Positions 22,401 to 35,244 of a stretch of DNA of 64,000 bases are shown here, piece after piece. The DNA comes from Agaricus subrufescens. Its lineage: Eukaryota; Basidiomycota; Agaricomycetes; Agaricales; Agaricaceae. The stretch spans positions 868,001-932,000 of the forward strand of contig CM057061.1 of the NCBI GenBank assembly GCA_029945375.1, in the 5' to 3' direction. The notes below the pieces were generated by a model, which searched no databases, had not been told where the DNA came from, and saw nothing but the letters and a program-made list of their open reading frames with translations. Numbering within the stretch: the stretch's first letter is position 1; each line of letters starts with the position of its first letter. Position numbers and translations under genes: made by a program.

Positions 22401-25136
22401 GATTTGTAAGTTAAGGCTTACACTCACGATTGACGTTTAGCCTCTTCCCTAGAGAAATACTGCCTTTCGGCTGGCGTCACAAGGTCCGACCACTCCCACT
22501 TCTTCAGTGATCCCCTCATCACAGTCTCCTGGAAAGTGTGAACTTGAGATAGATTTTGAAGTTTGATGAGAGCCTTAATAGCCTCGGCCAGGAAACCACC
22601 ATCAGGGTTTTCTTGGTCCGTTTCCTTGTATATGGCCTCTAATGACACTCTGTATTTCTGGAGATGTTCCACAGGTCGGTTCAAGTAGTGTTTGAGATCG
22701 AGACGAGGTGATTGTCCAAGACGATCCACTTGTCTCCGAGAGCAATTCTAACCTGGGTTATGAGTCTGAGTCCTGAAGTGATAATGCCCATGCAAACCTC
22801 AATAAACATCCTCAAGGCTGAGTTCCTTTCAATTTCCTCCCGCAATAACCTCTCTGCGATAGGCAGGTGTCCGATATACTGTGGATACACTTCCCTGAAG
22901 TCGTTCGTCGCGGCGATCAAAAATATATCACCAATCTCCTTTACGACTGGCGCTTGCTCTCGCTGGCGAACATATAGAGACTCTAAGAGCCGCTTATTGA
23001 TGTCTCTTATTTGTGTTATGTTGCCGAAAATCTCATCTACAAACTCCTGTAAATTTCCAGAGCTGACTTGTATAGCGGAATCGCGTAAAGGCTCGACGAA
23101 GACTGATTCCACTAGATCCAGATCATGGATATATTGTTCTTCCTTACTCAGGAGTTTATGTATGATTCTAGAGATTTTCATGATTAGTGATGCTCAATCT
23201 TTGCTACGGGAGTAAACATACATTTGCCGGTTTATTTCGAATTCAGTGAGCGACTGGAGTAAACCTTGCGGGACGGATACTGGCCAAGGCTCTTGGGTAG
23301 GCCCAGACAACGCTTCTGTCGCTGGCGGAAGTTGTTTGAGTCCCTGCATGATGCACGATGCGTTAGAGGAAGGCGAAAATAATAGAGTGAATACTCGCCC
23401 TGCGAGGACAAGAAAACGAATAACAATAGTTATCATCGAATTCCCCACAACTAGGAGAATAACATTTGCTTAGGACAGTGACGACACCCGTTGGGATCTC
23501 CGTCCTTTCTGTGTCATCTAGGGAATCATCCAAGAACATGTACACGTCACCGACGCCATCCTGGAGAACGCGATTGCCCCATTCAACCTCATAGAAGAAG
23601 AGCTGACTTTGGAGACTCCTAGCGACGAGGAGAGCAGGTCTTCGGTCATCCGCGGAGGCACCATGGTTTTCTTTCAATTCGCGATGTATTTGATAGTGTA
23701 TAGTTGTCTGTCAGTCTATTAACTTTAAAAATACACGCAGTATATGGGTATGACTTACTACAATGTCTTTTCCAGTGAATGCGTTGGGATATGTGATCCG
23801 TCCTTTGGTGTGCCTCTCTCGAGGAACTTTGTCCCGCAGAAGCATAGCAAGATTAGACAGAAAGGAATAATTAATGAAGTTAGCTTCCTCATCCTCATCA
23901 GACGGTTCATCCCAAGGGCCAGATCCGCCATCATCCATGGGATCAACATTATGTGGGATCCCAGAACCAAACTCGGACGGGATGCGCCCGACCAGAATGA
24001 ATCTGGAGTTTCGTCGTCCAAGGTTCGCACCTTGGGACACACGGTGATCATCAGGGTAGAAATCATTGTGATAATCATGACTATGGGTTTCGTCAAATTG
24101 GCCAAAGGACTCGTGGTCGCCGTAGCTATTTCCTCCGCCAAAGCTGCGGCGATCCGCGTAGTTAGAGGGACCGGGGTCGGAAGGGAAAAAGTGTGAATTC
24201 ATCCCCTCAGAACTGCCTGTGTCACGTTGAGCGCCCCGCCACTCAATAAAGACCATGACTTACCGAAAGTCACAGGTGCACTCACGGCATCGGGTGAATT
24301 CGACCCAGTGAGGGATAACGATGGCGTATCAGGTGGCGGTCCAACCTCCAGTGTGAGTGAAGGTTCCACGGTCTGCATATACGGCGGCAGCGGTTGCATC
24401 CTTTTTCCTGACTCAGATATGTCGGAGCGTGTACCATCGCTTTCGTCTTCGCTGACCTCATCATCGACTTGAGTGAGTTGTTCATTGACTTCAGACAGCT
24501 CAGAAACAGGTGAAGAATCAGTCCGCCTATGTTTACTATCGCTCAACTGTGACGGGGATCCGATGAGTGGATATGGGTTGATGTGAACATGTGTAGAGGA
24601 ACCGGGGGCCGGGTTAAGGCTGACATTCGAGGCTGTTGGAGGGTGTGTAGAGGAACTGGGGGCTGGGTTAAGGCTGACATTCGAGGCTGTTGGGGGGTAT
24701 GTAGAGGAACTGGGGGTTGGTTTAAGGCTGACATTCGAGGCTGTTGGAGGGCGTGGAAGAGGTCTCCAAGGACGGCCACTTGATGAGGGACCTGCGAGGG
24801 GAGGGGGCGGAACGGATGGTGGAGTTGGCGGATGGGACGCGAAAAGTGATCGTGAAGCTGCTTAAAATTCGTGATCAATCAATTTCCTCTGCACGTAGTC
24901 GACTCACTCGTGTTCACGCTGCTGGGGGAAGCTGGTTGAGGAGACCATGAAGAGAGGCGCTGGGGGAAAGGAAGGCCAATGGGGTCTTGAATATCCGAGT
25001 ATGGTGATGAAGCAACATGTTCGGCCTCCTCAACTTCTTTTTTATGATTTAATTCCAGAATGGCCGATCCATAGCCATCGTGGATCTCTTCCTGTGGCGC
25101 ATCCTGGGGGATTGACGAGTCAATAGCCATGCTCAT
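19434..25136 (-). CDS. Rho guanine nucleotide exchange factor (DEP-DH-DH-PH-CNH)
   Basis: Large multi-exon gene of roughly 1,600 residues; ATG at 25134-25136 (MSMAIDSS; an upstream in-frame Met codon is TTG), stop at 19434. In order: a Ser/Pro-rich N-terminus with three 18-residue repeats; a DEP domain (RITYPNAFTGKDIV, ARSLQSQLFFYEVEWG, VYMFLDD); a first DH-like domain (LLSKEEQYIHDLDLVESVF to RPVEHLQKYRVSLEAI); a second DH domain (IIFELIATEMDYVKDL, RPIPRLLRYELLLKGIL); a PH region (LIYSGKLYR, GDWTELFVILFD); and a C-terminal citron-homology (CNH) domain (VLHLRNVTQCAMLEDFGLFLVLADKTL) ending near VFELVPTIPLYLPDP. It resembles yeast Rom1/Rom2, which activate Rho1 in cell-wall integrity, but the extra DH is absent there. 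One intron is GC-AG (22268-22318). It is divergent from the methyltransferase gene. Confidence 0.9.
22268..22318 (-). other. GC-AG intron in the RhoGEF gene
   Basis: 51-base intron with donor AAG|GCAATG and acceptor GATGTAG. It joins DYVKDLHNIDK to IFITPLREAD in phase 0, restoring the expected spacing in the second DH domain. A nearby GT (in ATGAGTTTG) would shift the frame. Confidence 0.65.
24591..24752 (-). repeat. Three tandem 54-base repeats in the RhoGEF coding region
   Basis: Three in-frame copies starting at 24591, 24645 and 24699. Each encodes an 18-residue unit of the form PPTASNVSLNPAPSSSTH with small differences. It lies in the disordered N-terminal part of the RhoGEF, where repeat number may vary between strains. 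Confidence 0.9.
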
Positions 25137-25479
25137 AATGAACAATCAAAGGATATCAGTCTGATAGTAGCTGCCAGTAGATCATGTAATAGCTTGTGCG
25201 CACGCTAGTGCGTGCCTTTCGACCTGGATTCCGTTAGAGGGAGGATATTATGGACGATGAGGATGTCGAAGGGATTGTTCGGAGGACATGAGGTTAGGAC
25301 TATAATTGGAATGCTATGCACCCGTTCCATTCGCATGCACAGTTGGCCAAATAACCCTCCGCTCGTCCTTCCCCTGCGTCCCCCGGCCCGCCTGCGACTG
25401 CGCCCTGATCATTCCGACAGACAATAACAAGACATCTGTCTTGCAGCCAACGATTCATCACCGCCGACCCAAAAACATC
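25137..25479. promoter_or_regulatory. Divergent promoter region, RhoGEF / tRNA methyltransferase
   Basis: 343 bases between two divergent start codons; it must contain both promoters. A C-rich patch (TCGTCCTTCCCCTGCGTCCCC) lies at about 25363-25383. No specific element is claimed. Confidence 0.5.
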
Positions 25480-27132
25480 ATGAACAGCACAATCCCGAAA
25501 ACAACCTCTTCCGTCCACGATATAGCCCAGGAAAAGCCCCCTTTTGGATCGAGGTTAGCACATTGCCGCTCTCAGCCGACACACGTCATGATTCAGTCAC
25601 AGGTTTCTCACAACGGAGGCCGATGTTTGGTCCCAAAATGCTTGGGATCACGTCGAGCCTCCCGATGACCAAGGACAGGTCATTGCCGCATCGCTAGATA
25701 GGCAACGATCAGCCGCCGTGCCCCTCCAGGAGCAGTCTAAATACAACGAAAAACCTGCGAAACATTGGTTTGACCATCAATGATATTCCATCCTTGAAGA
25801 ACTAATTCCTTTCCAGGGACAACTTCTACAAAGCGAATGCTAACAACTTCTTTCGAAACCGCAAATGGTAAGTGACCAAGGGACTGCGTTCTAGGGACTA
25901 ATTCTCTTAACCTAGGCTTCACAATGAGTTTCATGAGCTAATCGCTGCGACAGAAAGTGATGTACGAAATCCTAGGATGTAATCATGATCTAGATCAGTC
26001 ATTGAATTATTTTTAATTCAGGCTGGACCTATAATGATAGCAGAGATTGGCTGTGGTGAGTTGCAGGCTCACTTTGCCAGCGTTTGGTCCGCTTGACTCG
26101 GAGAGCAAGGAGCAGGAAACTCCGTCTTTCCGCTGTTATCCGCGAACAAGAATCCCCTGCTGGCGTTTAAGGCTTATGACTATTCCAGTCATGCTGTTAA
26201 GCTTGTGCAGGTAAGAATTTGGAAGCACTATATTTGTAATTCTTGCTCTCACCGGTCTTTAGTCTAATCCCCTATATGCCTCGCCGCCTTGCGGCTCGAT
26301 AGATGCATCAGTCTGGGATGTCACATCTATCAGTGGCTTACCTGCTGACATGGCCCCCGGGAGCGTTGATATTGTGATTCTCGTATTCGTGCTGAGCGCC
26401 CTACACCCAGATGAGTGGGGGAAAGCCATTAACAATATCCATGCAGTAAGAGACAACACCATGTTTGTTTGGAGGGTCTGCGATTTCAGAAACTCAACTA
26501 TTGTGTAGATGCTTAAACCGGGTGGCCGTGTGCTGATGCGTGACTATGGCCGCTACGATTTGACTCAATTACGCTTCAAGGCTAATCGTATGCTAGATGA
26601 GAATTTTTACATTAGAGGAGACAAAACCCGTGTCTATTTCTTCGAATTAGGTATACTCTTTTACTCACAGAAAGAGACATCACTGAACTCGATTCCAGAT
26701 GAATTGGCACTTATCTTTACTGGTTCCCAGGCGCAGGCTTCTCAGGTCACAAACACTCTTAGCACGGCCCTTGCCGAAGACGATGAGGAGTCATCGCCAA
26801 ATTCCAGCTCTCCAGAAGTAGAGCCGAAACCAGAGATGGAATTTCCTTCTATTAATAACACCCCCATTCATTCTGGCCCCGATTCACAGCCATCGGTAAC
26901 CGGGCTCCCCGGGCTCGATTCGACGGAGAGACAGCAAACGTCGGACGTATGGATAAACCCCAAGCTCTTTTCTCCCCTCTCTGGGTGCCCTCCTCACCCT
27001 CTTTTTGCGACCGAACAGCTCGGTATAGATCGCCGGCTATTAGTAAATCGCAAGCGTCAGCTCAAAATGTATCGTGTTTGGATGCAAGGAAAATTCCGTA
27101 AAATCGACGGAGGGGAACCAGGCGCGCGGTAG
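25480..27132 (+). CDS. METTL2/TRM140-type tRNA 3-methylcytidine methyltransferase
   Basis: SAM-dependent methyltransferase of the METTL2/6/8 (yeast Trm140 catalytic part) family, which makes 3-methylcytidine at position 32 of certain tRNAs. Eight exons (25480-25553, 25603-25767, 25817-25867, 25916-25961, 26022-26055, 26110-26210, 26263-26445, 26509-27132) give 425 residues, all phases consistent. Family motifs: [37 protein letters not shown], the SAM-binding [64 protein letters not shown] and [14 protein letters not shown] disordered insert of about 85 residues precedes the conserved C-terminus ([20 protein letters not shown]). The yeast actin-binding N-terminal extension of Abp140 is absent. 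Confidence 0.92.
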
Positions 27133-28707
27133 TTGACATCTCACTTTCACCGTGGTTCACAGCGTGTCAGTAGTACTACTAGAGCTTGGCATGGAAACGG
27201 TCAATTTTTTTCCTTTGAGCATAAGGCGCATCAGAAACAACCGCCGGAATGGGCCGAACACCACGGTAGCTCAGCGAGTGACGTGGACAATAATTGCTGG
27301 TGGGTCGCAAAGATATCCAGGTGAGAGGTTGCTATGCGTTTGGCTCGTGGGAGCCAAAGAAAATGCGATCATAAAACTAAAGACTTGACACTGTCGGCGA
27401 CAGTCGACATATTCACATGGTTACCCTGAGCAGTATGACATGGCAGGAACCGTGTTAATGGATTCCGAAAAATAGTCAGATGAGCATTTGGATGTTGTCA
27501 AGCACTTAAGACGCCTGGTTGTCACTCGAGCTATCTCTAGTTAGGGTAAGAGGTTGACTAGAACATAGAAATAATGCATCTGTGAGCCGCAGTCTGATAT
27601 ACAGGCCGAGTTTGTCCAAAGGGTAAGGTAGAGTTTTACTGATTGAGCGTAGAGCTCGAACGGTACAAATATTGTTGTGTGTAACAATATCTCGATCGGG
27701 TAATGAATATATCGTGTGAGCCATGTGAACACCTGACTGTACGTGCCAGTTCTTATATGGTGATGGATCGAATTCGCGAATGTCGGGTGTGTTCTATTTC
27801 TGGGTGGGATTTGATGATGTTAAGCCCTGACTATATTTATAACTTCCATGGAACGAGTATAAGCGGATGTGAAGTGGCTTTCCGCCTGGATTGCCAACCC
27901 GAATGTAAGAGTCGCTCGCTTTGGCGGCTTACAGGGGTGGCTAGTCCCCTTTAACGTATGGATATACTAGCATAGGTTCGAAGGGCGGAAGCAACACTCT
28001 AAGCGCGAGTTGGCACCTGCTTCATCAGTATTATGAGCTCAATCGCCGGCTTACCTTCCATTCCTTTCAATGACGCTGCTGTAGGAAAAACCTTGCTGTC
28101 AATGCTTCCAAAAAAATCTTATTATCCCACACATCCGCTTCTGCCCGCATAGGCAGTGACATCTGCCAGGTCTGTGAGACTCTTCAACTTAACATATCTT
28201 CCACAGCGCATGGTAAATTAAAACTTATCATTCCCTAGCCAACCAATCGGTTGGAGGGGCTCTTCATGACTCCATCCAATGCCGTATCAAATTCATTTTT
28301 GTGGCCTCGCACCATTTAGATTCTGCGGATTTGTACATGGCTTGTAGAGTAGGTAAAGTGATTAACCCAATATCTTGTTATAATGAATACGCTGAAAGAT
28401 ACTTGACAACTCCTTGAACGACATGCTCCAGTGTCTCTTCAAAATATTTATTATATCTCTGCAGGGTTATCAGGAAATTTGTAGGCTGATGATAGAGGGT
28501 CACACAGAAATGTAAATAGTAATTAGGCTTATTCAGTAGTGAGGGTGACCAGTGCATTAGTTTGGTTCCTCTTTCCCTTTTTCCTGAATAGAGACGTTCG
28601 TATCTGTTTAGTTTCCGGGTCCCGTTCTTAGTGGTCGCCCATCGTTGGCTATCTACAACCTCAAAGCGGAGAAACAAGATTTGCAACGCCGAACGATGGC
28701 ACCAAAC
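27133..28707. other. Intergenic, no gene recognised
   Basis: About 1.6 kb between the methyltransferase stop and the 3' end of the decayed permease gene. Open frames are short and scattered on both strands; none shows a motif. With the permease pseudogene this forms a gene-poor stretch of about 5 kb. Confidence 0.55.
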
Positions 28708-31413
28708 CTAAAAAATGGTCTCCGTGATCTTTTCGAGAAGGTTGCGGGGTCCATGGAGCCTGCCGAAATCGGTCTCTTCCTGAGTAGGTACGATCTATTG
28801 ACGTAGAAAACAGTGAGACTTGATGGACGGACGACTTAAAGTTTTACATGCGGTATAAGAATCCATTTTGGACACCTTCCAAATTTTGCTTCGCTTAAAA
28901 AATTCATAGACAGCGTACAATATTCCGAAATGGGGACATTGATGCCTTTATATGGAGTGAGATAATTGAAATGGCAAAAGATCTTTGGTAGAGCAGATGC
29001 TTACAAGTGGTAAGAAATCCAACAGTATTCCTTTGGAAAACACCTCAAACCCGTTGGTCAAAATGATTATGATTGTCCAAAACATGCCCTAATAAGAAAG
29101 ATATGACTGAAATCTGCTGTGATAAACGTTAGTCTTCGGATCAACGCCTTGCGTATTCAGACCTGCATCCGTAATTTAAACCTCGTCAAGAAGCAAAAGT
29201 AAAAAGGCTTCTCTAAAGGACACACAGAAATCGGCATAGTCGAAACGAATTGATAATCAGCTGAAGAATCCACCCACAGTTGTAAGGCTAGCTAACGAAC
29301 TGAAAAATGCGCGCATCAGGAGGTTGCATGAATGAGGGCGTAACAGGTCTTACCGGAATACAGTTTCCGCTCCTTTGGAAACAGACATGAATCACAAACG
29401 CGAAGGCAGACTATCAATAGGTATTCACTGCGTCAGCCAGTCAATGGGTACAGGTACTTTGAACCGACTCACTGTTGTGAGGACAACTGCTAGGGGTAGA
29501 CCCTTATTGTACAATGTGCAAGGTATCTGGGTGCATGTCCTCGGGACGACATTCCGTAGCCTATTCGGGATGCGGATAATAAGAAACTGTTTCGGGAGAG
29601 AAGCGCTAGTAAAGTCCACACGTCGATAATATATGGGAAGACTAAAGAAAACAATATCAATCGAGTGTCAATTGAACCTTTCAACATTGCCACTTACTCC
29701 GTGCGGCTCATGGCGATGACGAAGGGCGATTATACAGCAGTTCCGGTGTCTGCGGCGAAGAGTGCTTATTACGGATTTTGCGATTGGGATTACAAAAGCT
29801 TACCCTGAAGTGAAGCCCCGTCATCATAGGCGACCAACATGCCAATCATAATGATTTCCAAGTCCTATCGCGGGTGCGACTAGGCCGCAAGATCGAGATA
29901 TCAGGGGTGTGTCATACGTAAGATACGGGAATGCACCAGAACACACAGTGGACGGCTTCGCGACACTATGCCGAGGCCTTTCTGTTTCGGAGGCAGCACT
30001 ACACCAAGTTTGGTCGCTTGATTCACGAAGTTGTTGTTATAGTTGGGCTTACATAGCGACGAGCTCCATGCTTTGGAACGAGAATGTTGTGTCCGCGGAG
30101 ACACGAAGCCATGCCATAAAACGATCGATATTGATGCCGGGGATGAGACTGGCACGGTTGAAGACACAGGGTCGATTTCAGAACTAGAATATATATAGCG
30201 GGACCGAGTTGAATACTGAAGCACGTACTTTAAATCAAACACTCTCGGGGTCTGGCCCTCCTTCGAGATCAATCATCAAGCCGGCCAGGAGGAGGACAGT
30301 GATCAGTGATACTGCTGTTGGTGGTCTGATCAGGACCCGCCCATGGAGCATAATTATATAATGAACACATACATTCGATGACAGCAAAAATGCAGGTTTT
30401 TGAATATTAATCCATTGATTCGCTTTCGTTGGTGTTGACTCACACTCTCCAAACCATCTAGCACAACGCATCTCAGAGAGTTCATCTCGTGATTACGAGC
30501 AGTTGCATACCCAATACGTTGATGGCACAGATACAGACATAGATGACCTAAAAGACTTGAACGCTTGCTTATCACTGAGGGAGCTGCGTTACTTACGGCT
30601 GTGTAGATGGTGTGCTTCGTCTGGATTACAGGGCAATTGTGAGCACCCATATGCAAAATCGCAATATATTGGGTCCCCTCAACGAGAATAGAGATAGCAC
30701 CGAGGCAGAGTAGTTCTAACTCGGAAAGGCCTGCTAAAGCACAAGTGGTTCATTGAGAGAGCCTGAATCCTTACCCAACCAACCGCAAAACCCAGGGCAG
30801 GGCCCATCAAGTTATATACTCATATATTGCATTATTGGTTCTGTGGACAGGCTAAAATGAAAAAACGTTCCAGAGAAGGGCGCCTAAGTTGTCATTTCTG
30901 CGATCGAGCACAACGTTCTGGTGAAAAATTCGATGCTGAGAAAACAAAAATAGAGCAGATTAGCCTCATACACATATGTAACACCGCCAATTGGGACCTA
31001 AGTTGAGAACGCCTGCTGGGCCAGCTCCCTTGAATATATATCCAGAACCCAGAAACAAGCCTGTACCAGTGGTACCGGGGCTCTGTTATGATGATTAATG
31101 AAGCAGCTAGTGGCACAGTCTTAGAGCACTAGAACCTTACCGCAACCCGACGTGACTTGGGCCATGATTAGACATGGTCGATTGTCATGGCCTCGAACAA
31201 CACAACAACGTATATCTGGGTACGCCGTTGCTTCAAGCGGCGCTGGAATCTATCTGGATTATGAGCTTCAAATCAATACTTACTAAAGAACAGTTAGAAA
31301 GAAGGATCGAAGGGGAGACAGCCGTCGGCATACTCATCGCGAGCGACAATGCGAGACTTCTAAGCCTCAAAGAAGCCTTACTGCGGTGTTGAGTCATGTT
31401 TTCCAGCTGACAT
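28708..31413 (-). pseudogene. Amino-acid permease (AAP/YAT family), decayed
   Basis: No long frame remains, but the minus strand holds the signatures of a fungal amino-acid permease in the right order. From 5' to 3': a possible start MSAGKHDSTP (ATG 31411-31413); DRFQRRLKQR before the first helix (about 31240); TGTGLFLGSG and GAGPAG (about 31000-31065); GPALGFAVGW (30775-30810); LITVLLLAGLMIDLEGGPD (about 30240-30300); TTFSFQSMELVAM (about 30060); GMLVAYDD (about 29840); SRIGYGMSSRGHAPR (29525-29575); GLNTQGVDPKT (about 29130); MFWTIIIILTNGFEVF (about 29045-29088); and a C-terminal RNLLEKITETIF ending at TAG 28708-28710. Breaks: an in-frame TAG at 29089-29091 replacing a Tyr before GMFW, a one-base frameshift after HAPRYLAHC (near 29510), another before AGLNTQG, and several lost motifs. 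The gene was probably a working permease that has since degenerated. Confidence 0.82.
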
Positions 31414-32223
31414 GGTAGTGTAACAGGAATGTGGAAGTGCATGCCGTTTATTTGCCATATATAGATTTTGTAGGCCCGATGAAAATTGATTGCTACATAG
31501 CGTTTCTACTAGGGCATGGAAGATAGAGGTTCCTTTCCAAGAATGCACCGGCGAGCAGGAAGTGCTCTCGGTCGCGCATAATCTTTCATGCTTGACGATT
31601 ATAGAATGGCCGAGTTATTATAGCATGATCAATTTCTGAATCAAGGGAAAGCAGTGGCAAGTTTCACGTTCCTGATGCTCGGTAGCGGTCTTTGTCGGAG
31701 TCCTAGCTCCGAAAACCCTAGACGAGACCAAGAGAACACTAGACAATTAAATGCAACTTGTTTAAGATATGATATTCCTGTTTTTTTGGTGAGAGGCTGG
31801 TATTGCGCATCAACAGGAAGGGTGAAAGGACAGTGAAAGGGGAAGCCGTCAAATAGCTTAAGTTGACATAAGGGCATTGGCTCAACGGGCCCAGCAGTTC
31901 CGCTTATCAAGGAGTGGTATTTTGTACTTCAGTTTGACTCCTTCACGGGGCTCTGCCATTTTGATTGTAATATTGCGTTGTCAAATGCTCCACTGTATCG
32001 CTGGGGCAGAAGCAGGTACGAGCATGGTTGACTGGAGAAAAGGCTAGATCCGAATGGTATACGAGAGATGGAAAGTGAGTGTGCAATTTGAGATTTGAGG
32101 TATTTCAACCGACTTGCTTGAGAAGTATTAAAGTATATTTGCAGTTGTTAAAGCCGGATAACCTTGACAAGCAATTACCTCATTACCCAATAGGCGCTCG
32201 GCTTCAAAGTCGGTCAAGTCAAG
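31414..32223. other. Intergenic, no gene recognised
   Basis: About 800 bases between the 5' end of the permease pseudogene and the GPATCH1-like gene. No convincing frame; presumably includes the promoter of the downstream gene. Confidence 0.5.
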
Positions 32224-35200
32224 ATGAGCAACCGTTTGAAACGCAAACTTAATGACCTGGGTGTCGATGTCGCGAGTTTAAGGGCGAATGAATCTTTCTG
32301 TCTGGTGCGATTTCATCTGTCGAGAATGGAGTATGAAACTGATGGCAATGAAGATAGGTACCCCCCTCCCCCCACTAGAAAAATCAAAGGACACCGGAGA
32401 GTTTGTACCTCTTTGGAAGCAGGAGGCAGGTCTTACCTCCATTGTAGTATTATAAGTAGGATGACACTCGTCCTTAGGTTCGTGATGAGAAGGGTAGGCG
32501 ACGTTTGCATGGTGCATTCACGGGCGGTTTCTCCGCTGGATATTTTAATACTGTTGGTTCGAAAGAGGGTACGTGGTCCCTCATGACAGTCTATGAATGC
32601 GTCTGAATTCATTCGAGGATGGGCACCTGCGACGTTCGTGTCTTCACGCGGGGACAGGGCAAAAGCGAAAGCTTCCCGACCGGAGGACTATATGGACGAA
32701 GAAGACTTGCAAGAGCTTCGTGAAAGTAGGACGTTGGTCGATACGACTGAGGAGATGGACTTTGGAGGAGGAACAGCTGCTGAACTAAAGCGGCGCCAAG
32801 GTGAAGACGATACAGAACAAGAGTACGTCGCATTAGTCGATATCACATCCTTTTCCTCATTCATATCCATAAATTCAGTTCTCTCGTCCATACTCTGCAA
32901 TCCACTCTATTACCACCTCCGGCTGATTCAGCTGGTGCTCGAATACTCCGAAAAATGGGCTGGCGAGTCGGTAGTGGTATAGGCCCTCGAGTACCTCTCA
33001 AGCAACGTAAGCTACAAGATTTACAGACGTCCTCCCCATATGGCACTAGGGCTGTTATTGAGGATGTCAAGATCACAGAAGACGACGAGGAGGCCAACAA
33101 GCACACTTATGCTCCCCGAGACACTCCCGTTCTGATTATAGAAAGGAAAGATAATTTCCACGGTCTAGCATACCGTTCTGGAATGACGCTGAATGAGAGT
33201 TTGGGCTCGTCAAAGGTGGATACTGCTAAAGGTCCTCGAATAGCAGGTAAGTTCAGCAGCGTAAATATCAAATTTATATTCATTTCTTTCGGCTCAGCTG
33301 GATTCGGTCTTGGCGCATTAAATGATGCCGATGAGGATGATCTCGACGTGTATGACGCTGATATTAGCAAAATACGGAATAAGCTAGCTTATGATGCTCG
33401 CCATGACGATGCGTTTGTACACGGCAATAAAGGAAAGCCTTCGGGGCCTGAAATGGTAAGCCGTTTTTTGATTATACTCCATAACTTTTCCTTCTCCTCA
33501 TGTATTTAAGAGGTCTACAGTAGGTCCTACTGTTTTCCGTGACGGCTCTAAAGTCCTCAGCGGATTTCTTCTTTCCGAGAAACCTGTGGTCGAGGAGAGA
33601 TGGTTCAAGTTGCCTGATATTCCCGCTGGCTGGCGACCAGATCCTCAACGGGTCTGGGAGGCAAATAAAGAAAACATCCCCAAGCGCGATACGAATCGAG
33701 AACCAATGCCCTATGGCAAGTGGAAATCGTCGGGCATGACAGCAGGAGAGGTACGAGATACCGTCATATTCCCGGAAACGATGCTTAACTTGTGATAGCG
33801 CGGGGAGATGCTCGGGGAGACGCCACTCCAAACCGGCCCTCGTTCTGTATTTGACTATTTATCTGAAAAGGACCGTGAACGCTTGAAGAACATCGCTGCA
33901 GCGACTTCTGCAGGTGTATCTCCACCTACTACACAGAAAGATTTCACCACCCCTCGGACAGAGGTGCACGTAGCAGAAGCTGCACTCAAAGGGTTTCAAC
34001 CGTTCACTTCTGACCCAGTTAAGCAGGATAGGTATACGACCTATCTTCGCTCGCAGGCAAATACCGATGGCACAGTTCCTCCGTTAGAGCCGCTGCCCGA
34101 TCAACGTCATGAGGATCTTCAAAAAGAACTTGAAGATTATGCCAAAGCTGCAATGATTTTCAAACCAGTGTCTGGTGCTATGGCCAGCCGGTTTCAGTCT
34201 GCCGCACATGTCGAAAAAGGGCCAGTGGTTCATGAGGGACTTCATCAGCCTACAACAAAGGAACTGGAGGACCTGGAAGCGAAGCGAAAGAAGGAGGAAG
34301 AGGAGAAGCTTAGCCCACAAGCCCATGCTGCGAAGCTAGGAATGTATGGACCCATGACCAGAGAAACCAAAGTGTGGCTACCAGCTCGGCTTTTGTGCAA
34401 GAGATTTGGAGTAAAGGATCCAGAAATATCTCAAGATGAGATGGCCGGCACCACTACAGAAAAAGGACCGTCTTTTACTACCTCTGAAGCCGAAAAGGCT
34501 TTTCGGGAAGCTGCTGGTCTTAATCCGGAAGTTGGCTTTGTGAATACCCAACAAACCCCAACTGCTTCGGGTGACGACGGTCGAAATTTGGCCAATGTTG
34601 GACTAGGAGAAGACGAGACACAAGGCCGGGACACGTTGACATACAAAAGACCCAATATGGATGTTTTCAAGGCTATATTTGCTAGTGATGACGAAGAAAG
34701 CGAAGATGAGAAGGAGGAAGACATCCCTGAACCGGAAGTTGCTGTCAGCAGCAAAGAGCCAGCGAATGGCCCTTCAGGACCTTCACCTTCTCTTCTCGAT
34801 GACAAGCCCGTGGATTTGGCTACCTTTAAACCTACATTCATACCCAGGGAAAGCAAAGCAAAGAAGCCAAAGGATGAGGACGAGGGGAAAGAAAAGAAGG
34901 AAAAGAAACATAAAAAGGATAGGAAGAAGAAAGATAAAGGCCCCTTGGTATCGTTCGACATCGATGAAGACGGTGTGGAGGGACTTTCACTCAAGGTGCG
35001 CGCCGAGGATCGGCCGAAGAAGAAAAAGAAAAAAGATAAGAAAAAGCATGAGGATGACGAAGATGAGGGAATGTGGGTAGAGAAACCCGCTCCGGAAATA
35101 ACCAAAAGTTTGCCGCCGATATCTGCTGAAAAGGCTCCAAGTGGCACACAAGATGTGGAAATGACAGCGTCTGGTGATTTAAGCTCTAGCGGCCAAGATC

Positions 35201-35244
35201 CAGGTACTCGCAGAGCGCGTAAACGTGCAGTTGACTTTCTATAG
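32224..35244 (+). CDS. GPATCH1/TGH-like G-patch spliceosome protein
   Basis: Nuclear RNA-processing factor of the GPATCH1 (plant TOUGH) family, found in catalytic spliceosomes. Exons 32224-32304, 32354-32425, 32478-32568, 32618-32822, 32879-33246, 33298-33455, 33511-33750 and 33799-35244 give 886 residues. The DUF1604 N-terminus is clear: [68 protein letters not shown], then [11 protein letters not shown]. The G-patch follows ([17 protein letters not shown]), then the family's YGLxxLxxADEDD-type region ([18 protein letters not shown]). A middle block carries PPDIPAGW-like [15 protein letters not shown]. The C-terminal third is acidic/lysine-rich, with nuclear-localisation-like [10 protein letters not shown]. 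Intron 2 is GC-AG. Converges with the Mak11 gene, 37 bases between stops. Confidence 0.92.
32426..32477 (+). other. GC-AG intron in the GPATCH1-like gene
   Basis: 52-base intron, donor GAG|GCAGGT, acceptor CCTTAG. It joins VPLWKQE to [12 protein letters not shown] in phase 0, the conserved sequence at this point. The GT four bases further on would lead to a stop codon. Confidence 0.75.
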
